Translations under genes and position numbers: made by a program
The notes under the pieces: generated by a model
Told to the model about the DNA's origin: nothing
Databases searched by the model: none
Seen by the model: only the letters and a program-made list of their open reading frames with translations
NCBI RefSeq assembly: GCF_963678635.1
Contig: NC_087063.1
Span: forward strand, 59,962,759-60,026,758
From: Symsagittifera roscoffensis
Lineage: Eukaryota; Xenacoelomorpha; Acoela; Convolutidae
Length of the DNA stretch: 64,000 nucleotides
Direction of reading: 5' to 3'
Shown: positions 47,083 to 59,720 of the stretch, piece by piece
Layout of the letters: each line of letters opens with the position of its first letter
Position numbering within the stretch: the stretch's first letter is position 1

Positions 47083-49596
47083 ATTACCAGAGCACCAAAG
47101 AGCCTTGTGGGTGATAAGTCGAACACTATTTCAAAGTTATGGATCAATACTGACTCAAGGATTTGATGAAACTCGCAAAAAAATCTATCATTTTCAAAAT
47201 GCAATGGGTAAAAGAGTGCCATAGGCACCTCCAGATAATGTTTTGGGTTCATCCGACCATAAAATATTACCAGAGCACCAAAGAGCCTTGTGGGTGGTAA
47301 GTCGAACACTATTTCAAAGTTATGGATCAATACTGACTCAAGGACTTGATGAAACTCGCAAAAAAATCTGTCATTTTCAAAATGCAATGGGTAAAAGAGT
47401 GCCATAGGCACCTCCAGATAATGTTTTTGTGTTCATCCGACCATAAAATATTACCAGAGCACCAAAGAGCCTTGTGGGTGATAAGTCGAACACTATTTCA
47501 AAGTTATGGATCAATACTGACTCAAGGACTTGATGAAACTCGCAAAAAAATCGGTCACTTTCAAAATGCAATGGGTAAAAGAGTGCCATAGGCACCTCCA
47601 GATAATGTTTTGGGTTCATTCGACCATAAAATATTACCAGAGCACCAAAGAGCCTTGTGGGTGGTAAGTCGAACACTATTTCAAAGTTATGGATCAATAC
47701 TGACTCAAGGACTTGATGAAACTCGCAAAAAAATCTGTCATTTTCAAAATGCAATGGGTAAAAGAGTGCCATAGGCACCTCCAGATAATGTTTTGGGTTC
47801 ATCCGACCATAAAATATTACCAGAGCACCAAAGAGCCTTGTGGGTGATAAGTCGAACACTATTTCAAAGTTATGGATCAATACTGACTCAAGGATTTGAT
47901 GAAACTCGCAAAAAAATCTATCATTTTCAAAATGCAATGGGTAAAAGAGTGCCATAGGCACCTCCAGATAATGTTTTGGGTTCATCCGACCATAAAATAT
48001 TACCAGAGCACCAAAGAGCCTTGTGGGTGGTAAGTCGAGCACTATTTCAAAGTTATGGATCAATACTGACTCAAGGACTTGATGAAACTCGCAAAAAAAT
48101 CTGTCATTTTCAAAATGCAATGGGTAAAAGAGTGCCATAGGCACCTCCAGATAATGTTTTTGTGTTCATCCGACCATAAAATATTACCAGAGCACCAAAG
48201 AGCCTTGTGGGTGATAAGTCGAACACTATTTCAAAGTTATGGATCAATACTGACTCAAGGACTTGATGAAACTCGCAAAAAAATCGGTCACTTTCAAAAT
48301 GCAATGGGTAAAAGAGTGCCATAGGCACCTCCAGATAATGTTTTGGGTTCATTCGACCATAAAATATTACCAGAGCACCAAAGAGCCTTGTGGGTGGTAA
48401 GTCGAACACTATTTCAAAGTTATGGATCAATACTGACTCAAGGACGTGATGAAAATCGCAAAAAAATCTGTCATTTTCAAAATGCAATGGGTAAAAGAGT
48501 GCCATAGGCACCTCCAGATAATGTTTTGGGTTCATCCGACCATAAAATTTTACCAGAGCACCAAAGAGCCTTGTGGGTGATAAGTCGAACACTATTTCAA
48601 AGTTATGGATCAATACTGACTCAAGGACTTGATGAAACTCGCAAAAAAATCTGTCATTTTCAAAATGCAATGGATAAAAGAGTGCCATAGGCACCTCCAG
48701 ATAATGTTTTGGGTTCATCCGACCATAAAATATTACCAGAGCACCAAAGAGCCTTGTGGGTGGTAAGTCGAACACTATTTCAAAGTTATGGATCAATACT
48801 GACTCAAGGACTTGATGAAACTCGCAAAAAAATCTGTCATTTTCAAAATGCAATGGGTAAAAGAGTGCCATAGGCACCTCCAGATAATGTTTTTGTGTTC
48901 ATCCGACCAAAAAATATTACCAGAGCACCAAAAAGCCTTGTGGGTGGTAAGTCGAACTCTATTTTAAACATATGGATCAATACTGACTCAAGGACTTGTT
49001 GAAACTCGCAAAAAAATCTGTCATTTTCAAATCCAATGGGTTAAAAAGTGCCATAGGCACCTCCAGATAATGCTTTGGGTTCATCCGACCATAAAATAAT
49101 ACCAGAGCACCAAAGAGCCTTGTGGGTGGTAAGTCGAACACTATTTCAAAGTTATGGATCAATACTGACTCAAGGACTTGATGAAACTCGCAAAAAAATC
49201 GGTTATTTTCAAAATGCAATGGGTAAAAGAGTGCCATAGGCAGCTCCAGATAATGTTTTGGGTTCATCCGACCATAAAATTTTACCAGAGCACCAAAAAG
49301 CCTTGTGGGTGGTAAGTCGAACACTAATTCAAAGTTATGGATCAATACTGACTCAAGGACTTGATGAAACTCGCAAAAAAATCTGTCATTTTCAAAATGC
49401 AATGGGTAAAAGAGTGCCATAGGCACCTCCAGATAATGTTTTGGGTTCATCCGACCATAAAATATTACCAGAGCACCAAAGAGCCTTGTGGGTGGTAAGT
49501 CGAACACTATTTCAAAGTTATGGATCAATACTGACTCAAGGACTTGATGAAACTCGCAAAAAAATCTGTCGTTTTCAAAATGCAACGGGCAAAATG
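45752..49596. repeat. 183-bp satellite, array B (about 21 units)
   Basis: Direct continuation of the same satellite. Four-unit higher-order period of 732-733 bp: the GTTTTTGTGTTCATCC variant recurs near 47420, 48153 and 48888, and the CATTCGACC variant near 46152, 46885, 47617 and 48350. Units beyond 48900 are more diverged, ending TGCAACGGGCAAAATG. Minus-strand frames of up to 258 codons and the plus-strand frame 46327-46674 are products of the 61-codon period. Confidence 0.95.
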
Positions 49597-52034
49597 TAAC
49601 TGTAAGTCTAAAAATGTCTCACCCCAATGAAGGTTGTTTTAACGACTTTTTTGAACTGTTTTAACAAGATATCTGAAATTTTCAATTGGTACTTTTGAAA
49701 TTGTTTTAGCAAAATAATTTCGTTTTTTTGCAAACTCGCACCTAAAAGTTTCTAAATATAAGATGAGAAATATCTTAAGAGAACTTTAAAACCGATTTAA
49801 AATTTTATGACGAAAACTGTCCAGAAAAATGAGTTATGTATGGTTTACTACACTCATAGAGTAATTTCAGATAAGGTACGCCGTCTGCTCGTCACGCTAT
49901 CTTATTTTCGGTCGAATAGATTCGTGCAACTAGTCTAATGCCAATCTTAGTTTTAATCTTATATCTCCTAGTCTCAATAGATCTAGTTTACACCGCTTTA
50001 CGCGAGTTAGTTCCAGAATGAGAACAACTGTATTCTAAGTTAAATTTCAATTTGTTCTGGTGCTGAAACTACAAGTAGTTTCAACACTTACATATAAACG
50101 GGTTGTTAGTTTGATGGAGTATGATTGGTTAGTATTTAATATTTTATAGAGACAAAATATCATAATAATAACCAATGATAAATACTAGTTTAGATCTGGT
50201 TCCACTCATCCGGGGTTTAGAGAGTTTTAGTTTTTCAATGTTCTATTGTAGTGTAGGATGGTTGATGGTGTTTTTCTTTAGAGGATGCGAGCATATTCTT
50301 TTTTCGGGTTTGGAAGAAGAGGTGTTATTACGATTGTTTCGAGAGATCGTATTTTGATTTCTAATTGGTTGTGATGAGTGTTGGTCCGGTTGATTTTAGA
50401 GAATAGGAACATTGCTATTCTACATTGCTATTCTCAATCTCCTTCAGATGTGGCATGTAGTTCGACTTTGGATAAAGTGCCTGGTGACTTGGATCTGCAC
50501 TTATACTTGAACATCGAGATGGCCATTATTCTGTTGCAATGGGTTTCCTTTGCTGCGATGCCAAGTCGGACTTTGAATCCATTGTGTGTAGTGACTGTAG
50601 GCAGCATGTTAGGTGGGTCTTGCCATTCCGCAGTTGGAGTGTGATTGGGCTGTCAAGTTTCTAGCTGCTTTGGGTTGTATATTATGTATATACTACATTG
50701 TTGTATTTACATATATAAATCTGTATTAATCTTGTTTTTTAGTCATGATCTTGTATTAGTTTTTATCGCAAAAGTTTTATGATTTAGCTCGGTTGTTTTT
50801 AAGAGCTAATCACACTTGAGTAACTTTCGTCAAAATAGAGTCGTGGGTGTCACAAAGCCTGAATATAGCACGGTGAGTGAGGCCGGCTATAGAGCATGCT
50901 CAGAACGTCCTCTTCTGATGGGTTAGGTATAATTTCAGGCTCTCTTTTTTGGAGGGTCCTGTTTTAGTTCAACCTTTCGTGCTATTTTTGTTGTGTTTTC
51001 TTTTGTTGTCTAAGTTATGTCTTTTTCTCAAAAATCAAACTGTTTGTTTTGGGTTTGTCTTTAGACATTTTGGTGTTTTGTTCTTTTGTGTTTAGTCTTA
51101 AAAGTAGTCTTGAAAAGAATAATTTTTCCAGCTGCAAGCTGGTGTTAATCCAGTTTGGGTACCGTAGGTTTTCTTTTCTTAGTCATGCTGCTAGGTTAAG
51201 GTTTGTGGTGTTTAAAAAGCTGGCGTTGGTTAGTTTGAGTTATTATATAATTCCTTTCCAACCCGGTTTAAGGAAAGTTTGAAACTTGGTAAAACTTCTT
51301 AGAGTTGTTATCAGTGAAAGTTAAAACTTAAATTTATTATTTTAAACCATTCTTCGTGGGCGAGTTGTGCGATTGTGGATAGAATTTGTGGGCGAGTGAA
51401 TATAAACAAGCGTCTTTGAAAAGGTTAGTATTGCCGTTTGCAATCTATGGACAATTTTTAAATAATTTTTTACTACTTTAAAATTATGAAAATTACTGCT
51501 TGATTTGGGGGTTGAAATTATTAATTTATTTTCAATCGTATGGAGATTTACTGCATTGGGGAAAAGAATTTCTTTTTTATTTCATAGCTTTGTACGGGAG
51601 AATTTTACTGCTTAATATTTGAATTCGGTTGAAGAAAATTTATGAATATAGAAAAAGTTTTCTGTTTTTTATTTCGCTTTTTGTTTTGTAGATGATTGAT
51701 GAGCGTGCCTATGAAGAAAAAAAATTGATGAGAATCGTTAGATTTGTTTTAGTTTTGTAATTTATTAGTAATTTTTTTTTAAATTCATATTAACTAATCG
51801 TCGGTGATGAATCCATGATGAAAAACGTCGTGGATGATGTCTGATGAGTTTAGTAATCTAGCTAGCAAACGAATGATGTGTTTAGTTTGATGAAGTGGCG
51901 GCAAAAGCAATACGAGTGCTATAATGATCTTGTGCTCTTCGGTGCTAGGTGATAGTTCATACGGTGTGTTTTGAATAAGGTTATACAATTTATGATTATA
52001 GCGAGAGTTTTATATGAATTTTACGATCGGGACT
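49597..52034. other. No gene recognised; one perfect hairpin
   Basis: T-rich sequence on the + strand. The 20-bp palindrome TGAAACTACAAGTAGTTTCA is at 50064-50083. Since the retroelement to the right runs on the minus strand, this stretch is where its 3' end and a long terminal repeat would lie, but no repeat partner is in the window. Confidence 0.4.
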
Positions 52035-52870
52035 TCAACGGGCTGGATGAATTCGTGTGGGACGGTTAGTGGGCGAGATTCGTCCACGTTTAAGAGTTTG
52101 GTTAAGGACAGAAGATATACATCGGGGTGATGGGATCGTAACTTTGGAGGATGCCTTGTAAGTTATTGTATTTAATAAAATAGGTGTATTTGGTGAGGAG
52201 TATTTAGAGTTAATGTATTGATATCTATGGTGAGGTTGTCGTGGTGGTGTATTGAGAGTATAATGGTGTTGATTGAATTGGTAGTAAGTGTACGTGTGTG
52301 TTTGTTTGGTTCGTAACATGACATCGTGTAAATAGTGCAAATCACGTTCTTTGTGTGTGAGGAAATGGAAGGTTAGTGAAAAGTTGTTAGTTTTGTTAAA
52401 GTATGAATCAAAAGCATGAATATCACGGAGTGCTGCGGAAATGACGTTGTCGTATCTTTTATTTAAGGTGTTGAGGGTGAAAGCGTATGGGGTTTTGATC
52501 AAAAATTTTTCTGTTAGTTGGGGGTTAGCAAATGGGTCGTTGTTTAGAAAGATGTCTTCGTTAGGTCGTATGATGTTATGATCGTAACAATCGACAAAAT
52601 ATTCATTATTTTTGGGTGCGGTGAGTTTGATTAGTGATCGTGTGTATCCTAACTGTGTGAATTGTTTTGGTGTTAGTGCTGTAGTTAGAAGATAGACTTG
52701 GGTGCTGCATACTTCCTTGTCATGAGAAGTGTTATATAGTGGTACTGATATTGGATTAGTAAAGTGATAGAATGATGTCCATGAAAGTGTAGGGTATAAT
52801 ACGTGCTCGTTTACATAATTAGGTTTCTCGTCATTGGCGTCTGAATGGAAGTATATTTTGTGGGAAAAAG
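52035..52870 (-). pseudogene. Unidentified retroelement ORF, 3' half
   Basis: Open for about 275 codons on the minus strand without a start ATG, including KIYFHSDANDEKPNY at its head and KTPYAFTLNTLNKRYDN in the middle. It overlaps the end of the next frame (52831-53439) in a different phase near a run of five A at 52862-52866, so the two look like one former gene broken by a frameshift. No known domain recognised. It is the last ORF of the element. Confidence 0.4.
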
Positions 52871-53439
52871 GCTAGGTTTAATTGCAGAATTTCTTTACTG
52901 TTAGTGTGAAGTGGATGATTGACAAATGTTGTGGATGTTCCCAGGTTAGATGGGAACGGAGTATTTAGGAATTTTCTTTTAAAGGTTCGGTAAGCTCTGT
53001 TTGTACTGGAGGATGGGGTTGATAAGGGAGTTGGGTTTTGCGAAAGTGAATAAAGTGAAGAGGGAGTTGGGGTTGATGAGTTGGATGATATTACAGATTG
53101 TGAGAGTTGGTGAATTGTTAGTGTTTGAGGGTGTTGTAATTGTTGTTGCAGTGTGATGAAGTTATCAAGCTCGTGTGATATTTGCGTGCTTTCTGAGTCG
53201 TTGTTATTGGATGGTTCACTGGTTAGAGGGGAATATATGGGTGTCACATTTGAAATGGGAGATGGAGGGGAAGAGGGTTCAATTTTGACTTGGGAATGAA
53301 TAGGTTGAGAGGGAGGTTGGGAAAATGTAGATGTGCTGGGTTCAGAGTTGACAAATTCGTCGGGTATTTCGATATCGGAATTTTTGAATTGGGAGATGGC
53401 GTTATATAATGTTTTGTTAGATTTAGTGTCTGATACCAT
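52831..53439 (-). pseudogene. Ser/Pro/Gln/Thr-rich retroelement ORF, 5' half
   Basis: A 202-codon frame, low-complexity for about 140 residues (SPPSPISNVTPIYSPLTSEP, LQQQLQHPQTL), then a more ordered RAYRTFKRKFLNTPFPSNLG. The composition suggests an extended, possibly phosphorylated region. It ends at 52831, after the point where the next frame takes over. Unknown function. Confidence 0.4.
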
Positions 53440-53563
53440 GCTGGATGAAGTGTTATGATGAGGCGATTGAGGTGGGGGGAAAGCAAAAAGTGGGATTATG
53501 GGAAGGTTGTTCTGGAGGTTGTTTGGGTGGGCTTCGATCGATGGAGGGATCCAATTTGGCAGC

Positions 53564-54029
53564 TCATTGTGGGCTAAAAAGAGGGTTGTTCTGAGAACGA
53601 AAGTTAGTGTTATGTGGTTGTTCTATAATTTGTTCGTATGTGTCTTCTAAGCTGGGTTGTTGGGTTTTTATGTCTTGAATTGGGCTTTGTGGATAATTAG
53701 ATCGCGAAGTTATGAGGTCTGTTAGGGCTATATTTCTGAATTTTTGCGGTACCAATGATAAGGGCTGGCTATGATTTAGGTTTTGTAATTGTGGTGCTGC
53801 AGTCGTTGTATTTGTAATGTTTCGTGATTCTTCATATGTGTTTGGCGTTGTTGATAGCTTGGTATTGTTTTCTTTTGTTTGAGCGTCTAGAAGTATTTTT
53901 TTGATTGATGTAGAAAATATTCCAAAAAATCTTGCAAAAAGTATGCGTGCTACGCTTGCCTGTTTGTTTACTTGTGTGTGTATTGCGCAAGTATTGTAGA
54001 TTCCTTTTCGGAGAGAGAAAGAAATCCAA
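53564..54029 (-). pseudogene. Short frames between envelope-like region and last ORF
   Basis: Frame 53564-53755 (TDLITSRSNYPQSPIQDI, polar) and an overlapping frame to 54029. They may be the cytoplasmic tail of the envelope-like product or the start of the last ORF. No motif recognised. Confidence 0.25.
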
Positions 54030-54489
54030 GAAAGTTAAACATTGCGTATAATATAGTCAATCTTTCTAAGATGTATTAGGGCCATCCTAGAAAGGCAAGA
54101 AGTTCGTTTTTCAGATTTACAAAACTAAAAAAATTTATTGGTGATATATCTTGTAATCTCTAGTTTTCGCCATTTAAATAAATGTAATCTTTTACATCTT
54201 CAAATAGTACTGTGCGTGTATGTCTGAAAAGCCTGCTGCTTCTGCAAGTTTGCGTAGGTTTTCATCTATAGATTGTCGTTGTATTGTGTCCAGTTTTGTA
54301 AGTAATTCTTGAAATTGTTATGTAAGTATATGATGTTGGATGCCGGATTTAGAGTAAAGACCGATCAATTGTAAATCGATATTTGGATTGCGAGCAATAG
54401 CTCTAATGCTTTCTGGTGGTTTTCATTGGTTGCATAATTGTAGGATATGGTGTGAGAAGACAGAATTTATCTTCGTCAGGATTTAATTG

Positions 54490-56060
54490 TACTACGTTGT
54501 GGCTGTTTTCTGATCCACATGAGACTGCAGTATCCCAAAAACATGTTCTTCGGGAGAGTGTGTTTTCAAAATGTACTTTATTTCTGTAGAATATTGGGAT
54601 TCTTTTATAGCATCTTTTGTCTTCAAAAACTTATAAAGGTGATACTTTTTTGGTACAAGTGTAATACCATAATATGTTTCCTTCGTAGTCAATAAAATTT
54701 GATCTGTTACCTGACAATAAATATCCTGCAAAAGGGATTTTGAGTACTGCAGTAGTGCAAGTGAATGTAAAATTTGTGTGCGTTCAAGTTCGCATAGTTG
54801 ATGGAGTGTTTCAAGTTCTGTCAAAGACATTTCTTGAAAGATTCTACTTATTGTGTAGTCTAATTTCATGTTCAAGTGTATGTCATAGTGAATTGCGCCA
54901 AAAGGAGTGTTGCTCATGAGTGATAGTTCTTGTAAACGTGTATTGTCTGTTTTGTGGTTTTAATTTTCCACCAATTCTTCCTGTGTTTTTTAGAAATTGT
55001 ACTGGGACATATGAGTTTTTGTCAGTGGTTGAGTGAGATGTAGCCATTGGATGTATAATTAATTTTCCTGTAATCATGTCGAAACCTTCTTTTTATTCGA
55101 CAAAAATTTCTGAGTATTGTGTTTTTTAAAGTGGTTTGGTGTATTTACATCGTTTGGTGTACGTTCCGTTTCTGGGTTAATTTGAATCCGTGTCAATTTG
55201 TTTTCTATATTATGAATGTTTCTAAATCTATAAATACTGTGTCTGACGTGATCAGGGTTGAGATCTTCAAATGGGATTGATTCAAAAAATTGTTTTCGGT
55301 GATATTTTATCATTCTAGCGTCTCTTTTTGCTACTTGAAATGTGGTACAGGTGTGTTCGGGGACCCAAACAACTGTTGCTTGTGTGCGTGTAGTGGGATC
55401 GCAGTATCCTTGGTCGTTTTTGCAAGGGAGTCCAAGTCCTTGATATATTATAGCGTCATCTTTAAAATCACGTGTTAGTTGTGCTTTTTCAAGTTGTATT
55501 TTCCAATCAAAAAACATTATTTCTTGATCTCCTTCATTTATTGTGTCGGCTTTACATTTTGAGAGGTTGTTTATTCCAAAGTGTGGTATCCAATTTTTGT
55601 CATGGAGATCGTAGGTTAATCTTCCATGTGCTCCGTGGAAGGGAAATTTGTCAACTAGTTTTATATGACTTTAGTATCTTTCAAGTTCGGCTTGATGTGC
55701 GGAGTCTGGAAAAACTTGGAAACTTACCAATTTTCTGGTAGTGCCTTTGTTTGATGTGGTTTTTAATCATTTATGTTCGTTTTTAAAATAGTGAGGGCTG
55801 AGATGTAATAGTTTTGTGATATTACTTTGGTAAAAAGATTCATGATCTATTCTGTTTTTGTTTCCGTTTGAAATTTGGGTACAATGTACTTTCTTTTCGG
55901 AAAATGTAGCTGTGAATTTATATCCAGTTAGTGTTGTAGCTCGTGCTTTTGAGTAAAGTGTAGCAATTATACTTGTTGCTTCAATTGATTGTGGTTCGCA
56001 TTCGCATTGAGTGACTTGGTTTATTGCATATTTATGTAATGTTTTTTGTTTATTTTATTC
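54490..56060 (-). pseudogene. Envelope-like ORF of the retroelement, broken
   Basis: Frames 55074-55517, 54883-55077 and 54492-54917 follow one another in the same direction with frame changes. They are Cys-containing (GLPCKNDQGYCDPTT, PEHTCTTF) and otherwise ordered, unlike the Pro/Ser-rich frames on both sides. The second part has a leucine-rich alpha-helical stretch (LTELETLHQLCELERTQIL). Cys-rich frames continue upstream to about 56060 with several stops. Position after integrase and composition suggest an Env-like glycoprotein. No signal peptide, fusion peptide or transmembrane anchor was proven, so the call is tentative. Confidence 0.4.
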
Positions 56061-56451
56061 ACAGTCGTAATAAGTGACTAGTAAATCCTGGGGTCCTGCT
56101 CGGGGGGGAAGGATTGCTATGATCGGGTTTTGAGAGATTGAAAAAAGAGGAGTCTGAAAAAATTAGTATCTTTAGAAGATTCATGTGTATGATAGTCTTG
56201 AGTATGGATTGTAAAAGGTGATATATCGAATTGTCTGTTTTGTGCATCTATCGTATTTGTAGATGATTTCTGTTGTTATAAATGGGGGAGGTAAAGATTG
56301 AGCGTTTATATTCAGGGGAGGGGAGCTAGCGGTAGGGGATGATGAATTATATTATTCAGTCTTACTGTGATTTCAAATTTTAGTGTCAAATAATGTATTC
56401 CAATCTAGTCGTAGTTGTATGTTATTTGTTGAATTTTCTCTATATCTGGCG
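56061..56451. other. Retroelement interior with no intact frame
   Basis: Minus-strand frames are short and polar (56059-56247). Probably decayed coding sequence between the Pro/Ser-rich ORF and the envelope-like region. Confidence 0.35.
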
Positions 56452-57172
56452 TCAAGATTTGTAGGAAAAATTTGGAGGAAATGGTGTTTGTGAAATTTGA
56501 GTTAAAGAAGGGGTGGAAGGGAGTGACAAAGATGTGTCAGATGAGACGTCTATTGGATCATTCACTAAATTGGCTTCGCCTTGAGTAAAAGCTTGTGTCA
56601 TCCAAAATGGGAGATGTTCTATAGTGGCTGGGGGATTGAAAGGATTTTTTCGGATTTGTTCAGATGTAGGGGTTGCACCTACAAAAACTATGGGAATAGT
56701 CGATGTGTTTGGTTGTTTTGGAGTCCGTGGGGTACTTTGAATTGTTTTACTGGAAAGATCTATAGGATTTGTTATTGGTGATTGAAGTATGTTGAATTGA
56801 GCTCTGGGGGTTTGCAAATTTCTATTTCGTCCTGGATGAATATTTTGTCGGTTTATTTCGAGTGTGTTTTGGTTTTGACTTTGGTGTCTTGCTCTATTAG
56901 GATCTTCTTTGAGTGGGGGGTGTATACTATATACTGGTTCGTATTGTGGTTTGCTCAGAGATGCTTGGAAAATTACTGGTTCTAGTGGTTCGGACAAACG
57001 TGCGTGTCTTTCTTCAAATGTGTATAGATTGTCTTGGAAAGAGATGCGTGTAGATGATTGGAGGTTGTTTAATTGAGTATTTGTTGATGTTGTTGGAGGT
57101 TTTTGGGACGTTGTTGGTGGGGACTGATGTGGGGGTTGTTGATTAGCAATTTTGGAACGTTTGGAAAAATTA
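56452..57172 (-). pseudogene. Pro/Ser/Thr/Asn-rich retroelement ORF
   Basis: Open for about 240 codons on the minus strand, without an ATG at the head. Low-complexity QSPPTTSQKPPTTSTNTQ leads to a more ordered end: IEHLPFWMTQAFTQGEANLV, then PSTPSLTQISQTPFPPNF. It lies between integrase and the envelope-like region. Not a recognised domain; a gag-like or accessory protein of the element is possible. Confidence 0.4.
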
Positions 57173-58239
57173 TTTATTCATGATTAAATTTTCAGGTTTT
57201 TTGTAATATTCTTGAATAAAACATTTTAAAAGTACTGTTGCTAATGCGAAGGTTAAAATAGCCTCTTTATACACTTGCACATTGTCATGATAAGGGATGT
57301 TGAAAATACGAGAAATATTAAAAAATGAAGAAAAACATCTGTTCTACTGAATAGACGTTGGAACATTTAGATAGTTATTTGAAACATCGTACCTGAGGAG
57401 GTGGTCTATGGTTTTGAAAAACTTTAACGTAGGTTTGAGCTAGGGAGGTAAAAAATGATGAAAAGTTGCAAAAAATTATCAGGAGAGGATGAATTTTTCT
57501 AAAATGTCAGATATGAAAATTATACAAGGTTTGAAAAATTTTGAGAGGATTGAAAAAAGGTTTGAAAGAATATTATGAAATTTGCTGACTGTTCGAGAAA
57601 GAAGCATTTGAAGAAATGGTTTCGTCGTCAGAATATTTTTTTTTGAGGCTAAATTTGAGTGTGATCGTATTATTTTTTGGTTTTTTGACAAGTGGGTTGG
57701 ATTTCGGCAATTTTTGATAAAGAAAAGTTTGGAGGGCTCTTAAGAGTCTTCCTCGTTTTATTGTCATTTATTGGTTGATTGAGGGTATCTAAGAGATATT
57801 CGTACGTTAGACTAAATGATAATGTCCATTTTGCTCTTCAGGCTAAATTAATATTTTTGCTTGAGGGGTTTTTGAGGTCTAAGTTGGGACAATATTGTTG
57901 ATTTTTGTATTGCTTGATAGGGGAGGGTTGTAATATTGAGATTTTGTTTATTTCAGGTGTCAATGTTTAGCGGTTTGCTTATTTTTGACCTGGAGGTGAT
58001 TTGGTTTTAGTTAGAGATTGTCTTGAGAGTGATTGTTTGTCGGCTAAAGAAGTCGTGTTAAAAATGAGGTGATGATGCAGAAAGGTTTCAGATTGGCTTA
58101 ATTTGAATTATTTTGTTCAAGTGCTTTTCAGCATCAATTTTGAAAAAATGTCCGTTTTATGAAAATACCTACAAGAGGTGAAAAGGTTAATACTTTAAAA
58201 ATGGTTTCTGAAATTCAAGTTTCTTCAATATTTTAGGTT
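57173..58239. other. Retroelement interior, no intact gene
   Basis: Minus-strand Lys/Asn-rich short frames (57479-57767) without recognisable motifs. Separates pol from the downstream ORFs. Confidence 0.4.
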
Positions 58240-59720
58240 GTGTGATGAATGTTTTGTAATCTTTTCGTAGCTAATTTTGAAGTCGCGATGATTGTCTATG
58301 TGGAGATTTTTCTTTGTATTTTTCTGGTAGATGTATTTCTTCTAGTTTTCAATTTTTCTGTTCTGTTTGAGGTATCTTCTTGTTTTCTACTTTTTTGATG
58401 TTTGTTTGGGAAGTTCTTTTTTATTTTTATCTAATTGTTTTTGGATAGAGTTCATATCAGTGCTTTGACTTTGTTTGTGATCTGAATTATTTTGAATAAC
58501 TTCAAGTCCTGTAAAAGAGTGTAATTGAGTAAGCTTTCGAAGGGCGTACTCTTCCGGGTAAAAAGATAAAAGGTTGTTTCGATGTAGATCGATTTCTTTT
58601 TTGTTTAAATCTGTTTGTATGTTACATCGAAGGGTTTATCAATTTTTTGATATGGTCCTTTTCGGAGTGGTTGTAATTTTTCAGAAATGCTTTTTTGTGT
58701 TGCAAAGTTTGGAAATGAAACATATGTACCAATTTTTATATTTGTAGCTGGGTTAAGTCGAGAACTTATTTGCGAGTTAATTTGTCTTTGTTACAATTTT
58801 TTTGTTATTTTCTGATAGATTTCCTTGTGTTTTTTATTTCTGTTTAAAATCCATTTGGTGTGTGTACCTGAAGCTATTTTTAAAATCTGTGGATGATGAA
58901 AGTGATCTTCATCGTGGGTATGGATTGGTAGATTGTAATACATTGATTCTTTAGTGGGTTGGCAATAATCTTGTGCATTTAAAAAAAAATTTGCTATGAA
59001 TATTATTGGTTTCCGTGGTTTTTGGTTTAAAACTGTTTCATAGGGTGATAGCTGGAATAGTTTTACATCTGTTGACCATTGAGTGTATCTTGTGTCATTT
59101 CCGTTAAAGATAAATCTAAGATATTCTTGTAAGAATTGGTTCATGCCTTCGACTAGTCCATTAGTCCAAGGTGCATGAGATGTACGTGGTTTGTGCTTAA
59201 TATTGTATAAGTGGCGTAGTGTAATGATTTCGTCATTTATAAGTTCAGTGCCACTATCTGTGAACAAGATTTCGGGTAAACCGACTTTTGCTAGCCAGTG
59301 TTCATAAAGTGTTCTATATGCATAATAAGCATTACAATGAGGTACTGGGTTAAGTGCTACGTAGTGTGTGGATGCATCGACTATCACCATTATATATGAG
59401 TTTCCTTCTGTGGTCCTTTTGTTCGAATGAAACTATGTGATTGAAATATAGACTTTGTCCTTTATAATCTTGTTTTTTTTTGCGATTTGTTTTTGGTTTG
59501 GATATGGTTTGTTTAATTGACATGTTATGCAATCATTACATAATATTTTCATCCAAATTGGTGCATTTGGGAAATATAAATTTTGTATAGTTTTTTGAGT
59601 ATGTTTTTTTCTGCTCCTGAGTGTCCTTTAGAAAAGCTATAAGCATCATGCTTAAAAGTAGGCAGGGTAGTTTGATATCGGATGTTTGGTTTTCTAGGAT
59701 ATCTGTGTTTTCGTTGATAG
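58240..59720 (-). pseudogene. Integrase of the minus-strand Ty3/gypsy element
   Basis: Zinc finger: KGHSG (about 59615-59629) and CNDCITCQL (59519-59541) supply parts of the HHCC site. The catalytic core is open at 58791-59390: first Asp in MVIVDASTHYV (residue 5), second in LFTDSGTEL (45), Glu in TNGLVEGMN (81), exactly D-35-E. The C-terminal GPY module LRKGPYQKIDKP is near 58640-58665 and a Lys/Gln-rich tail runs to about 58240. The normally following Phe of TDxGxEF is Leu here. The catalytic triad is intact, but frame changes separate core, zinc finger and C-terminus. Confidence 0.8.

Noticed and set aside
42069-49585. Minus-strand frames of 93-258 codons repeating FENDRFFCEFHQ
   Set aside because: They are produced by a 183-bp satellite whose period is a multiple of three. 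They start and stop at unit variants and overlap plus-strand frames, so they are reported as satellite rather than genes.
42082-49596. Regularly spaced repeats as a CRISPR array
   Set aside because: The units are contiguous 183-bp tandem repeats with no unique spacers, in an intron-containing animal genome.
53244-53486. 80-codon frame overlapping the Ser/Pro-rich ORF, and plus-strand frames at 55290-55741 and 56581-56985
   Set aside because: Shadows of the minus-strand retroelement coding region.
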